From Cotesia glomerata (Eukaryota > Arthropoda > Insecta > Hymenoptera > Braconidae): 64,000 nt of DNA. The translations under genes were made by a program, and so were the position numbers. Positions 1 to 11,557 of the stretch are shown here, piece after piece. The stretch spans positions 5,161,323 to 5,225,322 of the forward strand of contig NC_058162.1 of NCBI RefSeq assembly GCF_020080835.1, in the 5' to 3' direction. Below the pieces are notes generated by a model that saw nothing but the letters and a program-made list of their open reading frames with translations, had not been told where the DNA came from and did not search any database. How positions within the stretch are numbered: position 1 is the stretch's first letter; each line of letters opens with the position of its first letter.

Positions 1-300
1 AAAAGTTCAAAGTTCAAAAAATTAGCAGCTGAAAAAAATAAAAAAGATTATTAATCTAGAGTAATATCGCCGTGGTTGGAACTAAAAGTTGAAAAAAAAA
101 TTTTTTTCATCAGCTGCTAATTTTTTGAATTTTTAACTTTTTTTATTTTTATCTGAATTTTTATAATGTTAATAAATAACTTTTAAAAAAATGTACAGTA
201 AAAATATTGATTGCCTTTTTTTACGGCACTTGAAAAATTACCTGAAATTTCATGCTTCTAAACCAGAATACCCCTTTTTAAATTACAATTTATAGTAATG
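1..300. repeat. Degenerate TTAA-type element with a nested palindrome in the COASY intron
   Basis: The stretch before the COASY exon holds a second copy of the element found at 824-1751. Shared parts are 'AAAGATTATTAATCTAGAGTAAT' split around 43-62 (also near 961-983) and the segment around 215-285 (also near 1690-1750), ending in the run of C that marks the element end. Inside it, an inverted pair of about 35 bp (around 1-36 and 106-142, both containing TTAGCAGCTG) looks like a separate small insertion. No coding potential is visible. Confidence 0.5.
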
Positions 301-331
301 TAATATATAGCATAATTCAATGTGATAACAG

Positions 332-526
332 GCAGTGAAACGAGTAATGGAACGGAATAATTTAAGTAAAGAAGAAGCTGAAATGAGGATAAAAGTTCAA
401 CCAAGTAATGTCGAGCAGGTTAACGAAGCAACTGTTGTCTTATCAACTTTATGGAGTCATGATGTAACTCTTAGCCAAGTCCAAAAAGCATGGGAATTAC
501 TAAATCAATTTTTATCTAAGCAATAA
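332..526 (+). CDS. COASY: Bifunctional coenzyme A synthase, last exon (dephospho-CoA kinase C-terminus)
   Basis: The exon opens after an acceptor (AACAG, ending at 331) in phase 0 and runs 64 codons to a TAA at 524-526; the rest of the gene lies left of the window. The peptide contains VMERNNLSKEEAEMRI, then QPSNVEQVNEATVVLSTLW and ends QKAWELLNQFLSKQ. This matches the C-terminal end of the dephospho-CoA kinase domain of animal CoA synthase, in which 'VVLSTLW' followed by 'QVEKAW' is characteristic. The family joins phosphopantetheine adenylyltransferase and dephospho-CoA kinase, the last two steps of CoA synthesis; that is family knowledge, since only the tail is visible here. The gene converges on IFT22, with 108 bp between the two stop codons. 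An upstream GTG inside the exon is not a start. Confidence 0.85.
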   Translation, partial: AVKRVMERNNLSKEEAEMRIKVQPSNVEQVNEATVVLSTLWSHDVTLSQVQKAWELLNQFLSKQ

Positions 527-634
527 TTTATATAAATGAAAATTTTTTAATTGGATAGAGAAAGAGATTGTTAATACATATTTTTATCGTTAAAAAATCT
601 TTTATTTCAACCATATTTTTTATATTTAAATAGT

Positions 635-2850
635 TTAACTATTCTTTAGAATATTATTTTCCTCATGGTCGCTCTTTTCTTGAATTCTGGTCATCAAAGT
701 GCTCAAAAATGTTTGAAAGTCTGATTTCAATTTGTTTCTATTTTCTTCTACATTGCAATTTACTTGAGATATTTTAGCGAAGACACTGGCTGAAGAAATA
801 TAAGAATTATTAGTGGTTATTTTTTAAGGGGGTGTTCTGATCTAGAAGCATGATTTTCAGGTAATTTTTTGAAGTGCCATAAATAAAAGGCTTGATATTT
901 TTATCATATATTTTTTTCCAAGTTATTTATTAACATTATAAGAATACAGAAAAAAATAAAAAAGATTATTAATCTAGAGTAATGTCGCTATGGCTGGAAT
1001 TACGGTCATCCCCAAGTTTCAAATTTTACTAGTTTAAAAAATTCAAAAAAATGTAAAAAATGTGGTAAAAAAAATCTTTTTAATCTAATGTAATCCGAGG
1101 ATCAATACTAAAAATTTAGTATTGATTTTTTTCATGATCTTTGATCCTCGGATTACATTACATTAATTTACTTCAGTGTCAGGATCGTAATAATCTTTTT
1201 AAAAAATGTTTTTAAAAAATCTCAGAAACTATGCATTTTATCGGAATTCAGGTTGTTAGATTTTTGCTAGATAAAATAATACTCTTTTGAATACAGTTGT
1301 TATTATTCTGAATAAAATAGTTTTTAATGTTAAAACAATTAATTAAAAACGAACCTATTTTCGAAAAATATTTTAGGATACAAAAAATTTTGGAGTCAAA
1401 ATGACCCCCAGTGTATTCCAAGGGTTAATAATCTTTTTTATTTTTTTCTGTATTGTTATAATGTTAATAAATAATGAAAATTAAGTTAGCCGACATCTAA
1501 AAATTTTTAGAATTTTTTTTTATTGAAAAATTTATTATAAAAAAATAAAAAAAAATTTTCATTTGTAAAAAACTTGGAAAACTATAATTTAATAAATGAA
1601 AAAAAATTTTTAAATTTGAAACGTCGGCTAACTTTAGTATTATTAATAAATAACATAAAAAAATGTATGGTAAAAATATTGATTGCCTTTTTTTACGGCA
1701 CTTCAAAAAATTATTTGAAATTCATGCTTCTAGACCAGCATACCCCCTTAATTTATAATCAATTTAATACCTACACAATCGTTTAGGTGCATCGACAACT
1801 TGTTTATCTGATTCAAAAAAAAATACGACACAGTCTTTAGGTTCTAATTGAGATTTTAGTACAAAGTAGTTATAAAATTTTTCAAGTTCTTCAATTTGAT
1901 CATCTGTTTTTTTATTATATACGAATATTAGTCCTTGTACATCTTTTCTTAATGCCGACCAACAATCTTCAAACCTAAAAATATTTTTTTTTATAATACA
2001 AGAATATATGGTAATTATTTATAAGTGGGGTCCACCCTATTTTTGGCTATGTCTAGTTGAAAAATTAACATTTTTTATTTTTTTTTTATTCTGCTTGTTT
2101 TTAGAGCTAATTTATAATAAAAAATATTGTGAAAAAAAAAAAAAATGAAGATTTCGATAGCTTTTTTGCCTTCAAAAGTTGGAAAAAAGTTTAGCTCTCA
2201 TTTTTTTGGATAAAATTTCTATTTTATCTTTTTTTGATGTTTTTGATTTTTTTTTTTTTTTTGAAAAATACATAAAAAATCGAATTAAAAAAAAAAAGTT
2301 GAATGTCACAATTTAAAAATTTTTTTGAAAATTCGTTAAAATTGTGATAATAAATTTTTTTTTTAATTGTTAATTTTTTTATGTATTTTTCAAAAATAAA
2401 TATATCAAAATTAAAAAAAACTCAAAAATTTAATTTTATTTAAGATATTTTAAAATAAATTTTTTTACTAAATCAATTTTTTTTTATTAAAATTAAAATG
2501 GTGAACCCCACTTATAAATAATTACCGAAGATATTTATTATTTTAATTTTTTATTTAATTTATTTTACTTATGATCGCCGCTACAATCCCACAATTCAAT
2601 ATCGATTTTTATTTTTTTATTTTTAACTTCAATATCCGATGCTTCAAATTCTAATATTCTAACACCTTGTGTAGGACGATAATCATAACCCATTCCTGTG
2701 GCATCGGCGAGAAAATTAGCAATTGTTGTTTTTCCAGTCTAATAATTATTTTTTATTATTATTAATTACTACTTATTTGCAGTAAGAAATAATTTTAATA
2801 ATAATACTTACCGCAACTGGGCCAATAATAACTATTTTCAACGGCTTCAT
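635..2850 (-). CDS. IFT22: Intraflagellar transport protein 22 / RABL5, small GTPase-like
   Basis: Four exons on the minus strand, all with GT-AG introns and matching phases: 2812-2850 (ATG at 2850-2848), 2569-2738, 1771-1974 and 635-785 (stop TAA 637-635). The spliced ORF is 564 nt, 187 aa, very close to the roughly 185 aa of other IFT22 proteins. The P-loop GPVATGKT spans residues 10-17 and is split by intron 1. The family signature 'YRPTQGVRILEFE' follows, and ELWDCSGDH at about 62-69 corresponds to the WDxxG switch region. The C-terminus (NVEENRNKLKSDFQTFL) fits the conserved tail. Known role of the family: Rab-like subunit of the IFT-B train in cilia. Exon 4 uses the AG of GCCAG at 786-787; the AG four bases earlier would break the frame. 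A poly(A) signal (TTTATT on +, 601-606) lies about 30 bp past the stop. Introns 2 and 3 are occupied by transposons. Confidence 0.9.
824..1751. mobile_element. TTAA-flanked inverted-repeat element in IFT22 intron 3
   Basis: The ends are TTAA-GGGGGTGTTCTG at 824 and CAGCATACCCCC-TTAA ending at 1751. The terminal arms (about 828-1000 and 1425-1747) are long imperfect inverted repeats sharing 'CTAGAAGCATGA' and 'TTTTTTGAAGTGCC'. A TTAA target site is typical of piggyBac-type elements; no transposase ORF is present, so it is non-autonomous. The right arm is interrupted by a 170-bp MITE at 1474-1643. A separate palindrome at about 1085-1165 (ATCCGAGGATCAA / TTGATCCTCGGAT) lies in the middle. Confidence 0.65.
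1474..1643. mobile_element. Mutator-type MITE with 9-bp target duplication, copy 1
   Basis: A palindromic 170-bp element starting ATGAAAATTAAGTTAGCCGAC and ending GTCGGCTAACTTTAGTATTAT. It is flanked by the exact 9-bp direct repeat TAATAAATA (1465-1473 and 1644-1652). Same family as the elements at 12038, 13253, 17637, 17908, 18953 and 63172. It sits inside the TTAA element, so it inserted later. Confidence 0.8.
2010..2526. mobile_element. MITE with 27-bp terminal inverted repeats in IFT22 intron 2
   Basis: The ends GGTAATTATTTATAAGTGGG(GTCCACC) at 2010 and the inverted counterpart finishing at 2526 differ at one base over 27. Flanks GAATATAT and GAAGATAT resemble an imperfect 8-bp target duplication, which would suggest hAT-type, but this is weak. 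The interior is A/T-rich palindromic sequence with no ORF. Confidence 0.65.
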
Positions 2851-3234
2851 GTTGATGTGTACACTCAAGAATTAAAACAGGGGATACTTGTAAAGAGAAG
2901 GAATGTTTTGAACAAGGTTGCCTTGGCAACGAAATAAAAAACAAAATACGTAAATACCAACTTAATGTATTGACAATTATAAGTAACAAAACGTATGCAT
3001 TATAATACTTAGCAAGAAGTCTATGAAAAAAAAAAGAATTAACTATGATGACATTGATTCGTTTCAGAGTTATTAATTGTAAGAATAGCTAATTAATGCC
3101 GGTGTATGATAGCAAAAAATAATAAATCCAAATCTATTATTGATCTGGTACTATGTTGGTACTACATTATGTCTGCTAAATGTAATTTTTCAAGTATTGT
3201 GTTTACAATCATGATTGATATGAATTAAACTTGT

Positions 3235-3759
3235 TTATTGAGGAGTGTCTTGAATTAGCGTCTGGTTAGATTCTTCAACTTCGGTAGGATATTCCAAACC
3301 AAAAAGTCCTTTAAGAGCAGCTTTTGCTGCGGCTTTCTTAGCGTCTTTTTTATTTTTAGCTATAACAAAAAAATTAATAATTTAAGTAAAATTTTTAACG
3401 TATAACTTAATGAAGGGAGAACACCACTGTGACGGTCGAAAAAAAAGTGATTTTCGGGAATTTTTTTGACAGGGAAAATAAAGGAATTTGGGGATTAAAT
3501 TTTTTTTATTTTATTAAGGGTACATTAAAGATTATTACCCTAAATTTTTATTAAAAAATATTTAATTATTACAAAGTTATTTACAATCTCGTCGAGTACT
3601 AGAAAAAATTTCCCCCTCCATGGTCGCATCCGTTTTTGATAACTTAAAAATGGATCGTCTGAAAATAAAAAACCAAGTTGCTTTTTGATCAGTAAGGATG
3701 CAGTTATCGTTGCACGAACGGAATTTTAAAAATTTTGATTTTAAAGATTTTTTTAGCCG

Positions 3760-3799
<40 letters not shown>

Positions 3800-6700
3800 A
3801 GTAAAAATATTGAGAAAATTTTCAATCAGTCGCCATTTTTTTGAAAATTCAAATTTTCAAAATTCCGTACGTGTAACGATAACTACGTCCTAACTGATTA
3901 AAAAGCAATTTGGGTTTTTGATTTCAGATGATCCGTTTTTTAATTATCGATGCGATAATGGAGTGGGAAATTTTTTTTAATGCTCTACGAGATTGTTAAT
4001 AACTTTGTAATAATTATTTTTTAACTAGCAACCTTGCAGTCGCTATGTGACTGCCGTGACTTGTGAACTAAAAATAAATGAAATTTTGCTTTATTAAATA
4101 ATGACTATAGTTAAATTGCACTGTAGTTTTTTAATTATTGACGTTTTTTAAGATATAAGCTCATCCCGATGGTACACTCATCAAGAGCTTTCATTTGAGT
4201 ACCTACATACATTTTGATATATTTTTCATACATACATTTATATATAATATAAAAAAATATATGAAAAAATGATTTTGGTACTCAAATGAAAGGTCTCGAT
4301 GAGTGTAATGTTGGGGTGAGTTTATATTTTTAAAAATATCATTAGTTGCCAAGATAGCAAAGTCAGTTCTTAATTATTAACATTTTTTAAGATATAAGCA
4401 CATCCCGATGTTACACTCATCAAGAGGTTTCATTTGAGTACCCACATGCATTTTGATATATTTTTCATATATACATATATATAATATATATAAATATATG
4501 AAAAATTGATGTGGGTACTCAAATGAAAGGTCTTGATGAGTGTAATATCGGGATGAGCTTATATCTTTAAAAATGTCAATAGCTTACAAGACACAAGATC
4601 ATTTTTTAATTATTGATATTTTTAAAGATATAAGCTCATCTTGATGCTACACTCATCAAGAGCTTTCATTTGAGTACCCACATGCATTTTGATATATTTT
4701 TCATATATACATATATATAATATATATAAATATATGAAAAATTGATGTGGGTACTCAAATGAAAGGTCTTGATGAATGTAATATCGGGATGAGCTTATAT
4801 CTTTAAAAATGTCAATAATTCTCAAGATTCAGAGTCACTTCTTAATTATCGATAAATACACTGGCCACAAAATTTTGCTTATTCTCTCAATAATATAGAT
4901 AAAAATTTAGGATAATAATCTTTAATGTACCCTTAATAAAATAATAAAATTCCGATTTTTAAATTCCTTTATTTTCCCTGTCAAAAAAATTCCCGAAAAT
5001 CACCTTTTTTTTTTACCGTCAGTTGGTGTGTTCCCCCTTAAGGATTGGTTTCACATTTTTTTTTTCTTACCTTCACCACTGTAAGATGTCCCGTCAATGT
5101 CAACGGCTAAAGTGAAGTACGTATTAGGAGGGTTTCCACGTCGGTTTATTTCGGTATAAACTGTACCTGGTCTCATTTGATTAAGTAACATCACCGGATG
5201 AATTGTTTCTGCGTTTGCTGGAAGCTTTTTTTCCAGTGAAGGTTTCGGCTCAGACTTGGCTTTAACTGGTTGTTGTAATCCAGGTCGTGGTATAGGTACA
5301 ACAGAACCTTGATTTTGCCATTCAACAAATAATTTGTACAAAGCAAAGCTGGCTAATGAACTCCATGGAATATCATCAGATTCTTCGTTTCCGGATACTT
5401 CCATTGGTGTTACACTACTTACGGAAGAATCATCGGCAGGTTGCTCATCATTTTGATTCTCTTGGCTACTAGCAACAGATTCTTTTCCATCGGTAACATC
5501 ATCAAATTTAATTTTTTTAGCTGCAGCATTCATTTTTTCAAGAAGCAAGCTTTTCAAAGCATTCTCGGCAGCATTCTGACGTGCTAATGGTTTTGAGAGA
5601 CCCTGTCCGACGTAAGTTTTACCTTCCAACTATATTAAATGAATAAAAAAAAATTAATACCTTTTAGTTAAATTGTTTTCAAGTTTTAAATTATTAAATA
5701 ATTATAATTTATAATTAATAATGTACCTCAGCATGAACAAGGAACATTGAAGTTGATACGGTATTATTTTCTACAAGATGAAATTTAACACCAGCCTTCA
5801 TTTCATTCAATACCATAATCGCATTCTTGGGCATCAAAGTCTTCCTCAGACGCTGATTCATACGTAAGCGCTTCAATTTTCTGTTGACCTTAACTATAAA
5901 TTCAAAAAATTTTATAATTAATTAAGAACATCAATAATTTAAACTATTTTAAAATATCCATTTAAAATTATCAGATCATCTGTTCACATTGACTCATTTA
6001 TTATTCTACAATCACTCTAGTCAACAAACTAATTGTAAAAAACAAACTAGTAAATGTACTTGATGTTTGGATTATAAAGAATCTTCAAATTTGCGCAGTG
6101 AAATGTCATCATAACTTCTAATTTTTTTAATTAAACTTAAATTTTATACTACTGAATTTAACAGATTTCTAAAATTTTTTTGGATTTTTATAACATTTAA
6201 ATTATAATGAAAAAAATTTAGCAAAAAATTTCACATATAGAAATTTTAAAAAGTTATAAGTGCGAATTTTAAATAATATTTTCTTTTATTAAAAAGTTCA
6301 TATGACGTTTTTATTGTTATCGTTTTTTGTTGCTATGGTAATAACCACTTTGGCGACGGGTTCCATAGTAAGGGTTACCATTACAACGGTTAAATATTAA
6401 TGAATAAAATTTGTAAAAATATTGATCAATTAAATTATCAATAATAAACATTTTGACAGAAACGCGCAAAGCGCGCTTGATTTTCTAGTTTTTTTAAATA
6501 ATTTATTAATTATAAAAATTCCCTGTTTAAAAATATTGATTAAAAAGAATTAAAAATGAGCTTGCTCAGCCGAACTAAGTTCTGAGTAAACTTAGTTAGC
6601 CTAAATATAGTCAAAGCATTCTCTCACTGATAAAAAAATTAACTTGACTTAAGAGCCAAAATCTTGAACCAAGAATACCATTTTGAAGAAAATATTTTTC

Positions 6701-9700
6701 TTGAATCAAAAGAATAAATTCTTGAGACAAAAAAAAATTTACTTAAATCAAGAATAATTTTTTGGCTCAAGAAATTATTTTCTTGACTCAAGAAAATCAT
6801 TTTCTTCAAAATGGTTTTTGGTTCAAGATTTTGGCTTTTAAGTCAAGTTAATTTTTTTATCAGTGCTGCTATATATATACTATACTATACATATCTTATT
6901 AATTTTGCTCAGGACTTAGTTCGGCTGAACACGCTCAATGATGAAATTCGAATTCTTTTTAATAATTTCAATTCTTTTGTTTGTACAGAAAAAAAAATTT
7001 ACTTGAATCAAGAAAATAATTTTGAAGAATTTCATCTTCTTGGTTTGAGTTGAAAAATTCTTAAATTAAGAAATTTTACTTGATTCAAGAATTTTTCGTC
7101 TTGATTCAAGACAATGAGCTTCTTCAAAATCATTTTCTTGGTTCAAGAATTTTACTCTTGATTCAAGTTAATTATTTTTTTCAGTGTATATGGGTGATTC
7201 TCTGTAAGGATGTAGTTTGCTGTCCCAGGCATTTTTTTATGAGAAAAATTGTTATTTTGTTACTAAAAAAAATTTATTACGAAAGTAAGAAAACACTTCT
7301 ATTTGGAGCATTGAAAACTAAAATGAAATAAATTTTGGTTTTTTTGCTATAAATTGGTAAACCACCGAAATATCAGTCCCTTGGGCTGTCCCATTCCCAA
7401 AATTAAAACTTTAAGATTAAATTTTAAGTTATTCATCAATAATATATCATTTGATTCATAATGTTTATAAACTTAATTAGCTAACTAACAATCTTCAATA
7501 AAAAAGTACCGAAAATTAATTTTTTTTCATTAAATTCATTAAACCAAAGTTTGTCCCAGCCACTTTAAGATCAGTCCCCTGCCAGAAGTTCAAAGCCAAA
7601 AAAAAAAAATTCATCGTGTTATTTTATTTTTTGTAAGGTTTATAAGGATCTAATTATCCTTGAGTTAATAACCATAGAGCTGTTAGCGCTTTATCGCCAT
7701 TTTATTTAGTGTAAAGCACCGTTTGTGCTGGAAATATGTGTCTGGGCCACTTCAAAACTCAGTCCCCTGGCAACTATTTTTATTTATAATTTATTTATAA
7801 AATTGGATCCATAAGTCTTAATATTATTTTAATTAATGTAAACATTCATTGAGAACTTGAAAAGTTGAATGCATTGAAATAGTTTGCTTGATTTTTCTCA
7901 ATTTGATAAAAAAAAACAGTCCCCTGGCAAGCAGTCCCCTGTTATGTTATATGGCAAAAGATACACAAATATCGAAAAAGCAAAAATTAATTCGGCTGTT
8001 CGTTTATTATGATTAAGCAGATAGTTTTGTAGCCCTTGTTAATTTTTTTTTCTAATAAAATCAAAAATAATTTGGTCGGACAATTTTGTATAGTTTTAAG
8101 ACGTCCTTACAGAGAATCACCCATATATAGATATACAGTTTTCATGGAGTGATCGCTTTTCAATTCTTTTCAATCAGTATTTTTAACCAGAGTTTCAAAA
8201 ATTCTTAGATGTCTGCTAATTTCAGTATCATTAAATTTTTCATATTAAATTAGTTAAATCTTATCAAACTTACCACCAGGAACTTTAATGCGTTTCCATT
8301 TAGGTTGATCGGCAGTTTGTTGAGGCATGGGTTCATCATTAATTTCATTATTTTCAGCTTCTGGTTCAGCCAGTGCAGGTATTTGAACTGGAGCAACTGG
8401 AGCAGCTGGTGCAGGTTGAGGAGTTTGTTTAAGAATCGGCTTCAAGCGTTGAGGCTGACTAACTTGCTGTTGGTTTGCTTGATTTTGTCCCGATTGAACA
8501 TTCGGCTGCTGTTGTTGTGGTTGTTGCTGTTGCTGTTGCTGCTGTCGTATTTGTTGCTGCTGCTGTTGTTGCTGTGGAGTTGCAGCACCCTTGAATTGCT
8601 GATTGGTCGAATTTCCAGGTGTCTTTTGAGCGGCATTTTGTTGATAGTTACCCTGTTGAATGTACTGAAAAATAGAGGGTGGGTCGCCGCTACACAAGAA
8701 CCTCTACGGTTGTACTATCCCACCAGGGCCTAGCATCGCGTTAATTAATTACTAGCACTATGGGTTTTTACTGCACTTAGCTTAAACTCGCCAGTTATTT
8801 TCCCTTAGATTATCATTTAATTCGATACTTGCATATACAAGAATATGTAAGTCGTTCATTTTCAAAAATAATAGATATTTCATAGACTGAATTATTTTTT
8901 ATTTATTGAAAATAAAAGTTCAAGAGTCATCGCTGGCAATTTATACTAGGTGAGTAAATAACGAACTTGCCCCTGGCGAAATGCACCTCCTTGATATTGT
9001 TGCATAGCTATTTTAACCTGCTTCAGCAGGATAGGGAAAAGTCGAAGTTCTAATTAGTTTTACATGCACAAATAATAATTTAAATAACCTTCCCAGTGTA
9101 TTGTTTATCCGATTGAAATATTTATCAAAACTCTGTTTGATAATTTTTTCAAATTATTTTTAAATGTTTAATTGTAAATAATAATAATAATTTAAATTAA
9201 TAAAAATTAAACAGCAATAAAACAAAGATTGTTTTCATTTATATAATAAAATATAAATTTTGTTTAATGGCATTCAAATGTTTGTTTGTGGGAAAATAAT
9301 TTATTTAAATCATAACCTGGCAACGTCGCTACTAAATAAGGTCAAATATTTTTTAATTGTTAAACTTACGGTATTATTTTGACCAGCGTAAGAAGGATTC
9401 AGCATTGTTCCACGACCTGAAATTAAACATAATTTTTAAATACATATTTATACGTTTTGTGATCTATATTATTTATTTATTTATTCATTCATTTGACGCT
9501 AATCAGCATTATACAACAATTAGTATATTCTTTAAATTATAAGATACTAACAACCTGCAGTCACTATGTGACTGCCGTAAGTTGTGAAATATAAATAAAT
9601 AAAATTTTGCTTTATTAAATAATGACTGTTGTTAAATTTCATTGTACTTTTATAACTATTGACATTTTTTAAGATGTAAGCTTATCCCGATGTTAAACTC

Positions 9701-11557
9701 ATCAAGAGGTTTCATTTGAGTACCCACATGCATTTTGATATATTTTTCATATATACATATATATAATATATATATAAATATATGAAAAATTGATGTCGGT
9801 ACTCAAATGAAAGGTCTTGATGAGTGTAACATTGGGATGAGCTTATATCTTTAAAAATGTCAATAATTCTCGAGATACAGGGTCACTTCTTAATTATTGA
9901 TATTTTTTAAGATATAAGCTCATCCCGATGTTACGCTCATCAAGAGCTTTCATTTGAGTACCCACATTCATTTTGATATATTTTTCATATATACATATCT
10001 ATAATATATATATAAATATATGAAAAATTGATGTGGGTACTCAAATGAAAGGTCTCGATGAGTGTAACATCGGGATGAGCTTATATTTTTAAAAATGTCA
10101 ATAATTAATAAATGACTTTGTATCTTGAGAACTATTAGCATTTTTAAAGATATAAGCTCATCCCGATGTTACACTCATCAAGAGCTTTCATTTGAGTGCC
10201 CACATGCATTTTGATATATTTTTCATATATACATATATATAATATATATAAATATATGAAAAAATGATGTGGGTACTTAAATGAAAGGTCTTGATGAGTG
10301 TAATATCGGGATGAGCTTATATCTTTAAAAATGTCAATAGCTTACAAGACACAAGATCATTTCTTAATTACTGATATTTTTAAAGACATAAGCTCATCTT
10401 GATGCTACACTCATCAACAGCTTTCATGTGAGTACCCACATGCATTTTGATATATTTTTCATATATACATATATATAATATATATAAATATATGAAAAAT
10501 TGATGTGGATACTCAAATGAAAGGTCTCGATGAGTGCAACATCAGGATGAGCTTATTTCTTTAAAAATGTCAATAATTCTCGAGAAACAGGGTCACTTCT
10601 TAATTATTGATATTTTTAAAGATATAAGCGCATACCGATGTTATGCTCATCAAGAGCTTTCATCTGAGTACCCACATGCATTTTGATATATTTTTCATAT
10701 ATACATATATATATTATATATAAATATATGAAAAATTGATGTGGATACTCAAATGAAAGGTCTTGATGAGTGTAACATCGGGATGAGCTTATATCTTTAA
10801 AAATGTCAATAATTCTCGAGATACAAGGTAATTTCTTAATTATTCATCTAGAGATAAAACATTTTCGAATGCAGCCTAAATACTTATTATCATAAATTGA
10901 CTATTGGTGAGAATGATATGAAACCATGAAAAGGCACAACTCCAGGTCGAGACTTTGTCAACGATACCAAATTTAACCATAACAATTTTATCATATAAAT
11001 ACACTTCCCACAAAATTTTGCTTAATCTCTTAATAATATAGATTAATTATAAATTTTAAAATCTGAAAACTTTCGCTCGAAAATTATAAAAAAATAGGTT
11101 TATTTGGCGATGCTTAGAAAAAATTAAAATTAAATTATTTATCTAACTATTATAATAAAAAAGTTATTATTTTAAATTTTAATTAAAAAAATCAATTATA
11201 GTTGATTAAATATTTAAAAAAAAATGAAAGTATTCAATAAAATAGCCAATTTTAATTTTAAATACTGAAAATGTAAAAATAAAATATTCAAATAAATTTC
11301 ACTGCAGTGCAGTATTGATTTTTTTTAGCGTGGTCTGCAATAGCGTCATTCATTTTTCCCTTTTGAAGTACATTTATAATTACCAACCAAATATTCTTTT
11401 TTTTCATATCAGATTTATTTAATAGAAATATTTTAAATCAAATAGATATATTGATAAATTACGTAATTAAATATACAATAAAATATTTACCAGCTCCGTA
11501 ATTCTGCTTGCTTTGATTGGGAGTTTGATTTCCTGGGCCACGGCTTCTGGTGAACAT
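3235..11557 (-). CDS. Protein with two double-stranded-RNA-binding domains (DIP1/ILF3-like)
   Basis: Six minus-strand exons with agreeing phases: 11491-11557 (ATG 11557), 9370-9416, 8274-8664, 5727-5893, 5071-5629 and 3235-3359 (stop 3237-3235), giving 451 aa. The start MFTRSRGPGN is followed by an Asn/Gln-rich stretch with two poly-Gln runs (about residues 69-91), a Pro/Ala linker and a basic segment. dsRBD 1 spans about 190-256 (PKNAIMVLNEM ... LARQNAAENALKSLL) and is split by an intron; dsRBD 2 spans about 368-431 (HPVMLLNQMRPG ... AKNKKDAKKAAAKAALKGL). Between them lies a conserved-looking IPWSSLASFALYKLFVEW. No deaminase domain follows, so it is not ADAR. The closest fit I recall is Drosophila disco-interacting protein 1; ILF3-type is the alternative. 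Likely role: nuclear dsRNA binding. It is divergent from the spindle-F-like gene and 384 bp upstream of IFT22. Confidence 0.8.
3407..5041. mobile_element. Large palindromic TTAA-flanked MITE, split by a Helitron
   Basis: In intron 5 of the dsRNA-binding gene. Flanked by TTAA at 3407-3410 and 5038-5041. The left arm (about 3411-3763) and right arm (about 3830-4024 plus 4900-5037) are inverted copies of each other around a poly-A core at about 3764-3798. Removing the inserted Helitron (4025-4899) leaves roughly 750 bp. No transposase is encoded. Confidence 0.75.
4025..4899 (-). mobile_element. Non-autonomous Helitron, copy A (three internal palindromic units)
   Basis: Read on the minus strand it begins TCTATATTATTGAGAGAAT and ends with the hairpin GCAGTCACATAG(C)GACTGC, then AAGGTTG and CTAG; the flanks are A and T. 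These are the canonical Helitron ends (5' TC, 3' hairpin plus CTRR, insertion between A and T). The interior holds three tandem units of about 240 bp at roughly 4130-4375, 4376-4610 and 4611-4850. Each unit is a long inverted repeat with arms of about 85 bp around an AT-rich centre. Confidence 0.8.
6553..6942. mobile_element. Inverted-repeat element containing a nested CACTGA-type MITE
   Basis: In intron 3 of the dsRNA-binding gene. Outer arms: GCTCAGCCGAACTAAGTTCTG (about 6566-6586) and its imperfect inverse around 6906-6930. Inside, 6625-6865 is a second element with ends CACTGATAAAAAAATTAAC and GTTAATTTTTTTATCAGTG, whose interior is built from repeated TTGA(A/C)TCAAGAA motifs in both orientations. 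Confidence 0.6.
6985..7187. mobile_element. CACTGA-type MITE, TA-flanked
   Basis: Starts ACAGAAAAAAAAATTTACTTG, ends CAAGTTAATTATTTTTTTCAG + TG, flanked by TA. The interior is made of TTGATTCAAGAA-like inverted motifs, as in the elements at 6625 and 24039. Its right end abuts the next element. Confidence 0.55.
7187..8127. mobile_element. 940-bp TA-type non-autonomous DNA transposon, copy 1
   Basis: Terminal inverted repeats TATATGGGTGATTCTCTGTA and the inverse CAGAGAATCACCCATATA. A second near-identical copy is at 36701-37642. No ORF of useful length is conserved between copies. A 10-mer CAGTCCCCTG recurs several times along the element (around 7371, 7572, 7771, 7916 and 7930) in one orientation, and TGTCCCAG variants occur too. 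Confidence 0.75.
8967..9017 (-). CDS. Candidate 51-bp cassette exon of the dsRNA-binding protein gene
   Basis: Between exons 2 and 3 lies a 17-codon block translating VKIAMQQYQGGAFRQGQ. It is preceded by an acceptor with a pyrimidine-rich tract (CTTTTCCCTATCC...GCAG) and followed by CAA|GTTCGT as a weak donor. It is a multiple of three and phase 0 at both ends, so inclusion gives ...NNT-VKIAMQQYQGGAFRQGQ-YIQQGN without changing frame. The Gln/Gly-rich composition matches the flanking exons. The base gene model skips it. A GC donor (GG|GCAAGT) three bases earlier is a better consensus match but would break the frame. Confidence 0.4.
9547..11042 (-). mobile_element. Non-autonomous Helitron, copy B (five palindromic units)
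   Basis: In intron 1 of the dsRNA-binding gene. Minus-strand start TCTATATTATTAAGAGATTA at 11042, end hairpin GCAGTCACATAGTGACTGC at about 9577-9559, then TTAG in place of CTAG. Five tandem copies of the roughly 240-bp palindromic unit occupy about 9650-10850. The non-repetitive 5' segment (10850-11042) is shared with copies D and E. Confidence 0.8.

Noticed and set aside
4622..4825. ORF of 67 codons on the minus strand, with a near twin at 45897-46100
   Set aside because: Both lie wholly in the Helitron palindromic units; the similarity comes from the repeat, and the peptide is what an AT-rich palindrome yields.
8305..8733. 142-codon plus-strand ORF rich in Leu
   Set aside because: It is the antisense of the poly-Gln exon of the dsRNA-binding gene (CAG/CAA read as CTG/TTG).
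9650..10850. Regular tandem repeats resembling a CRISPR array
   Set aside because: The units are about 240-bp palindromes without unique spacers, inside a eukaryotic Helitron.
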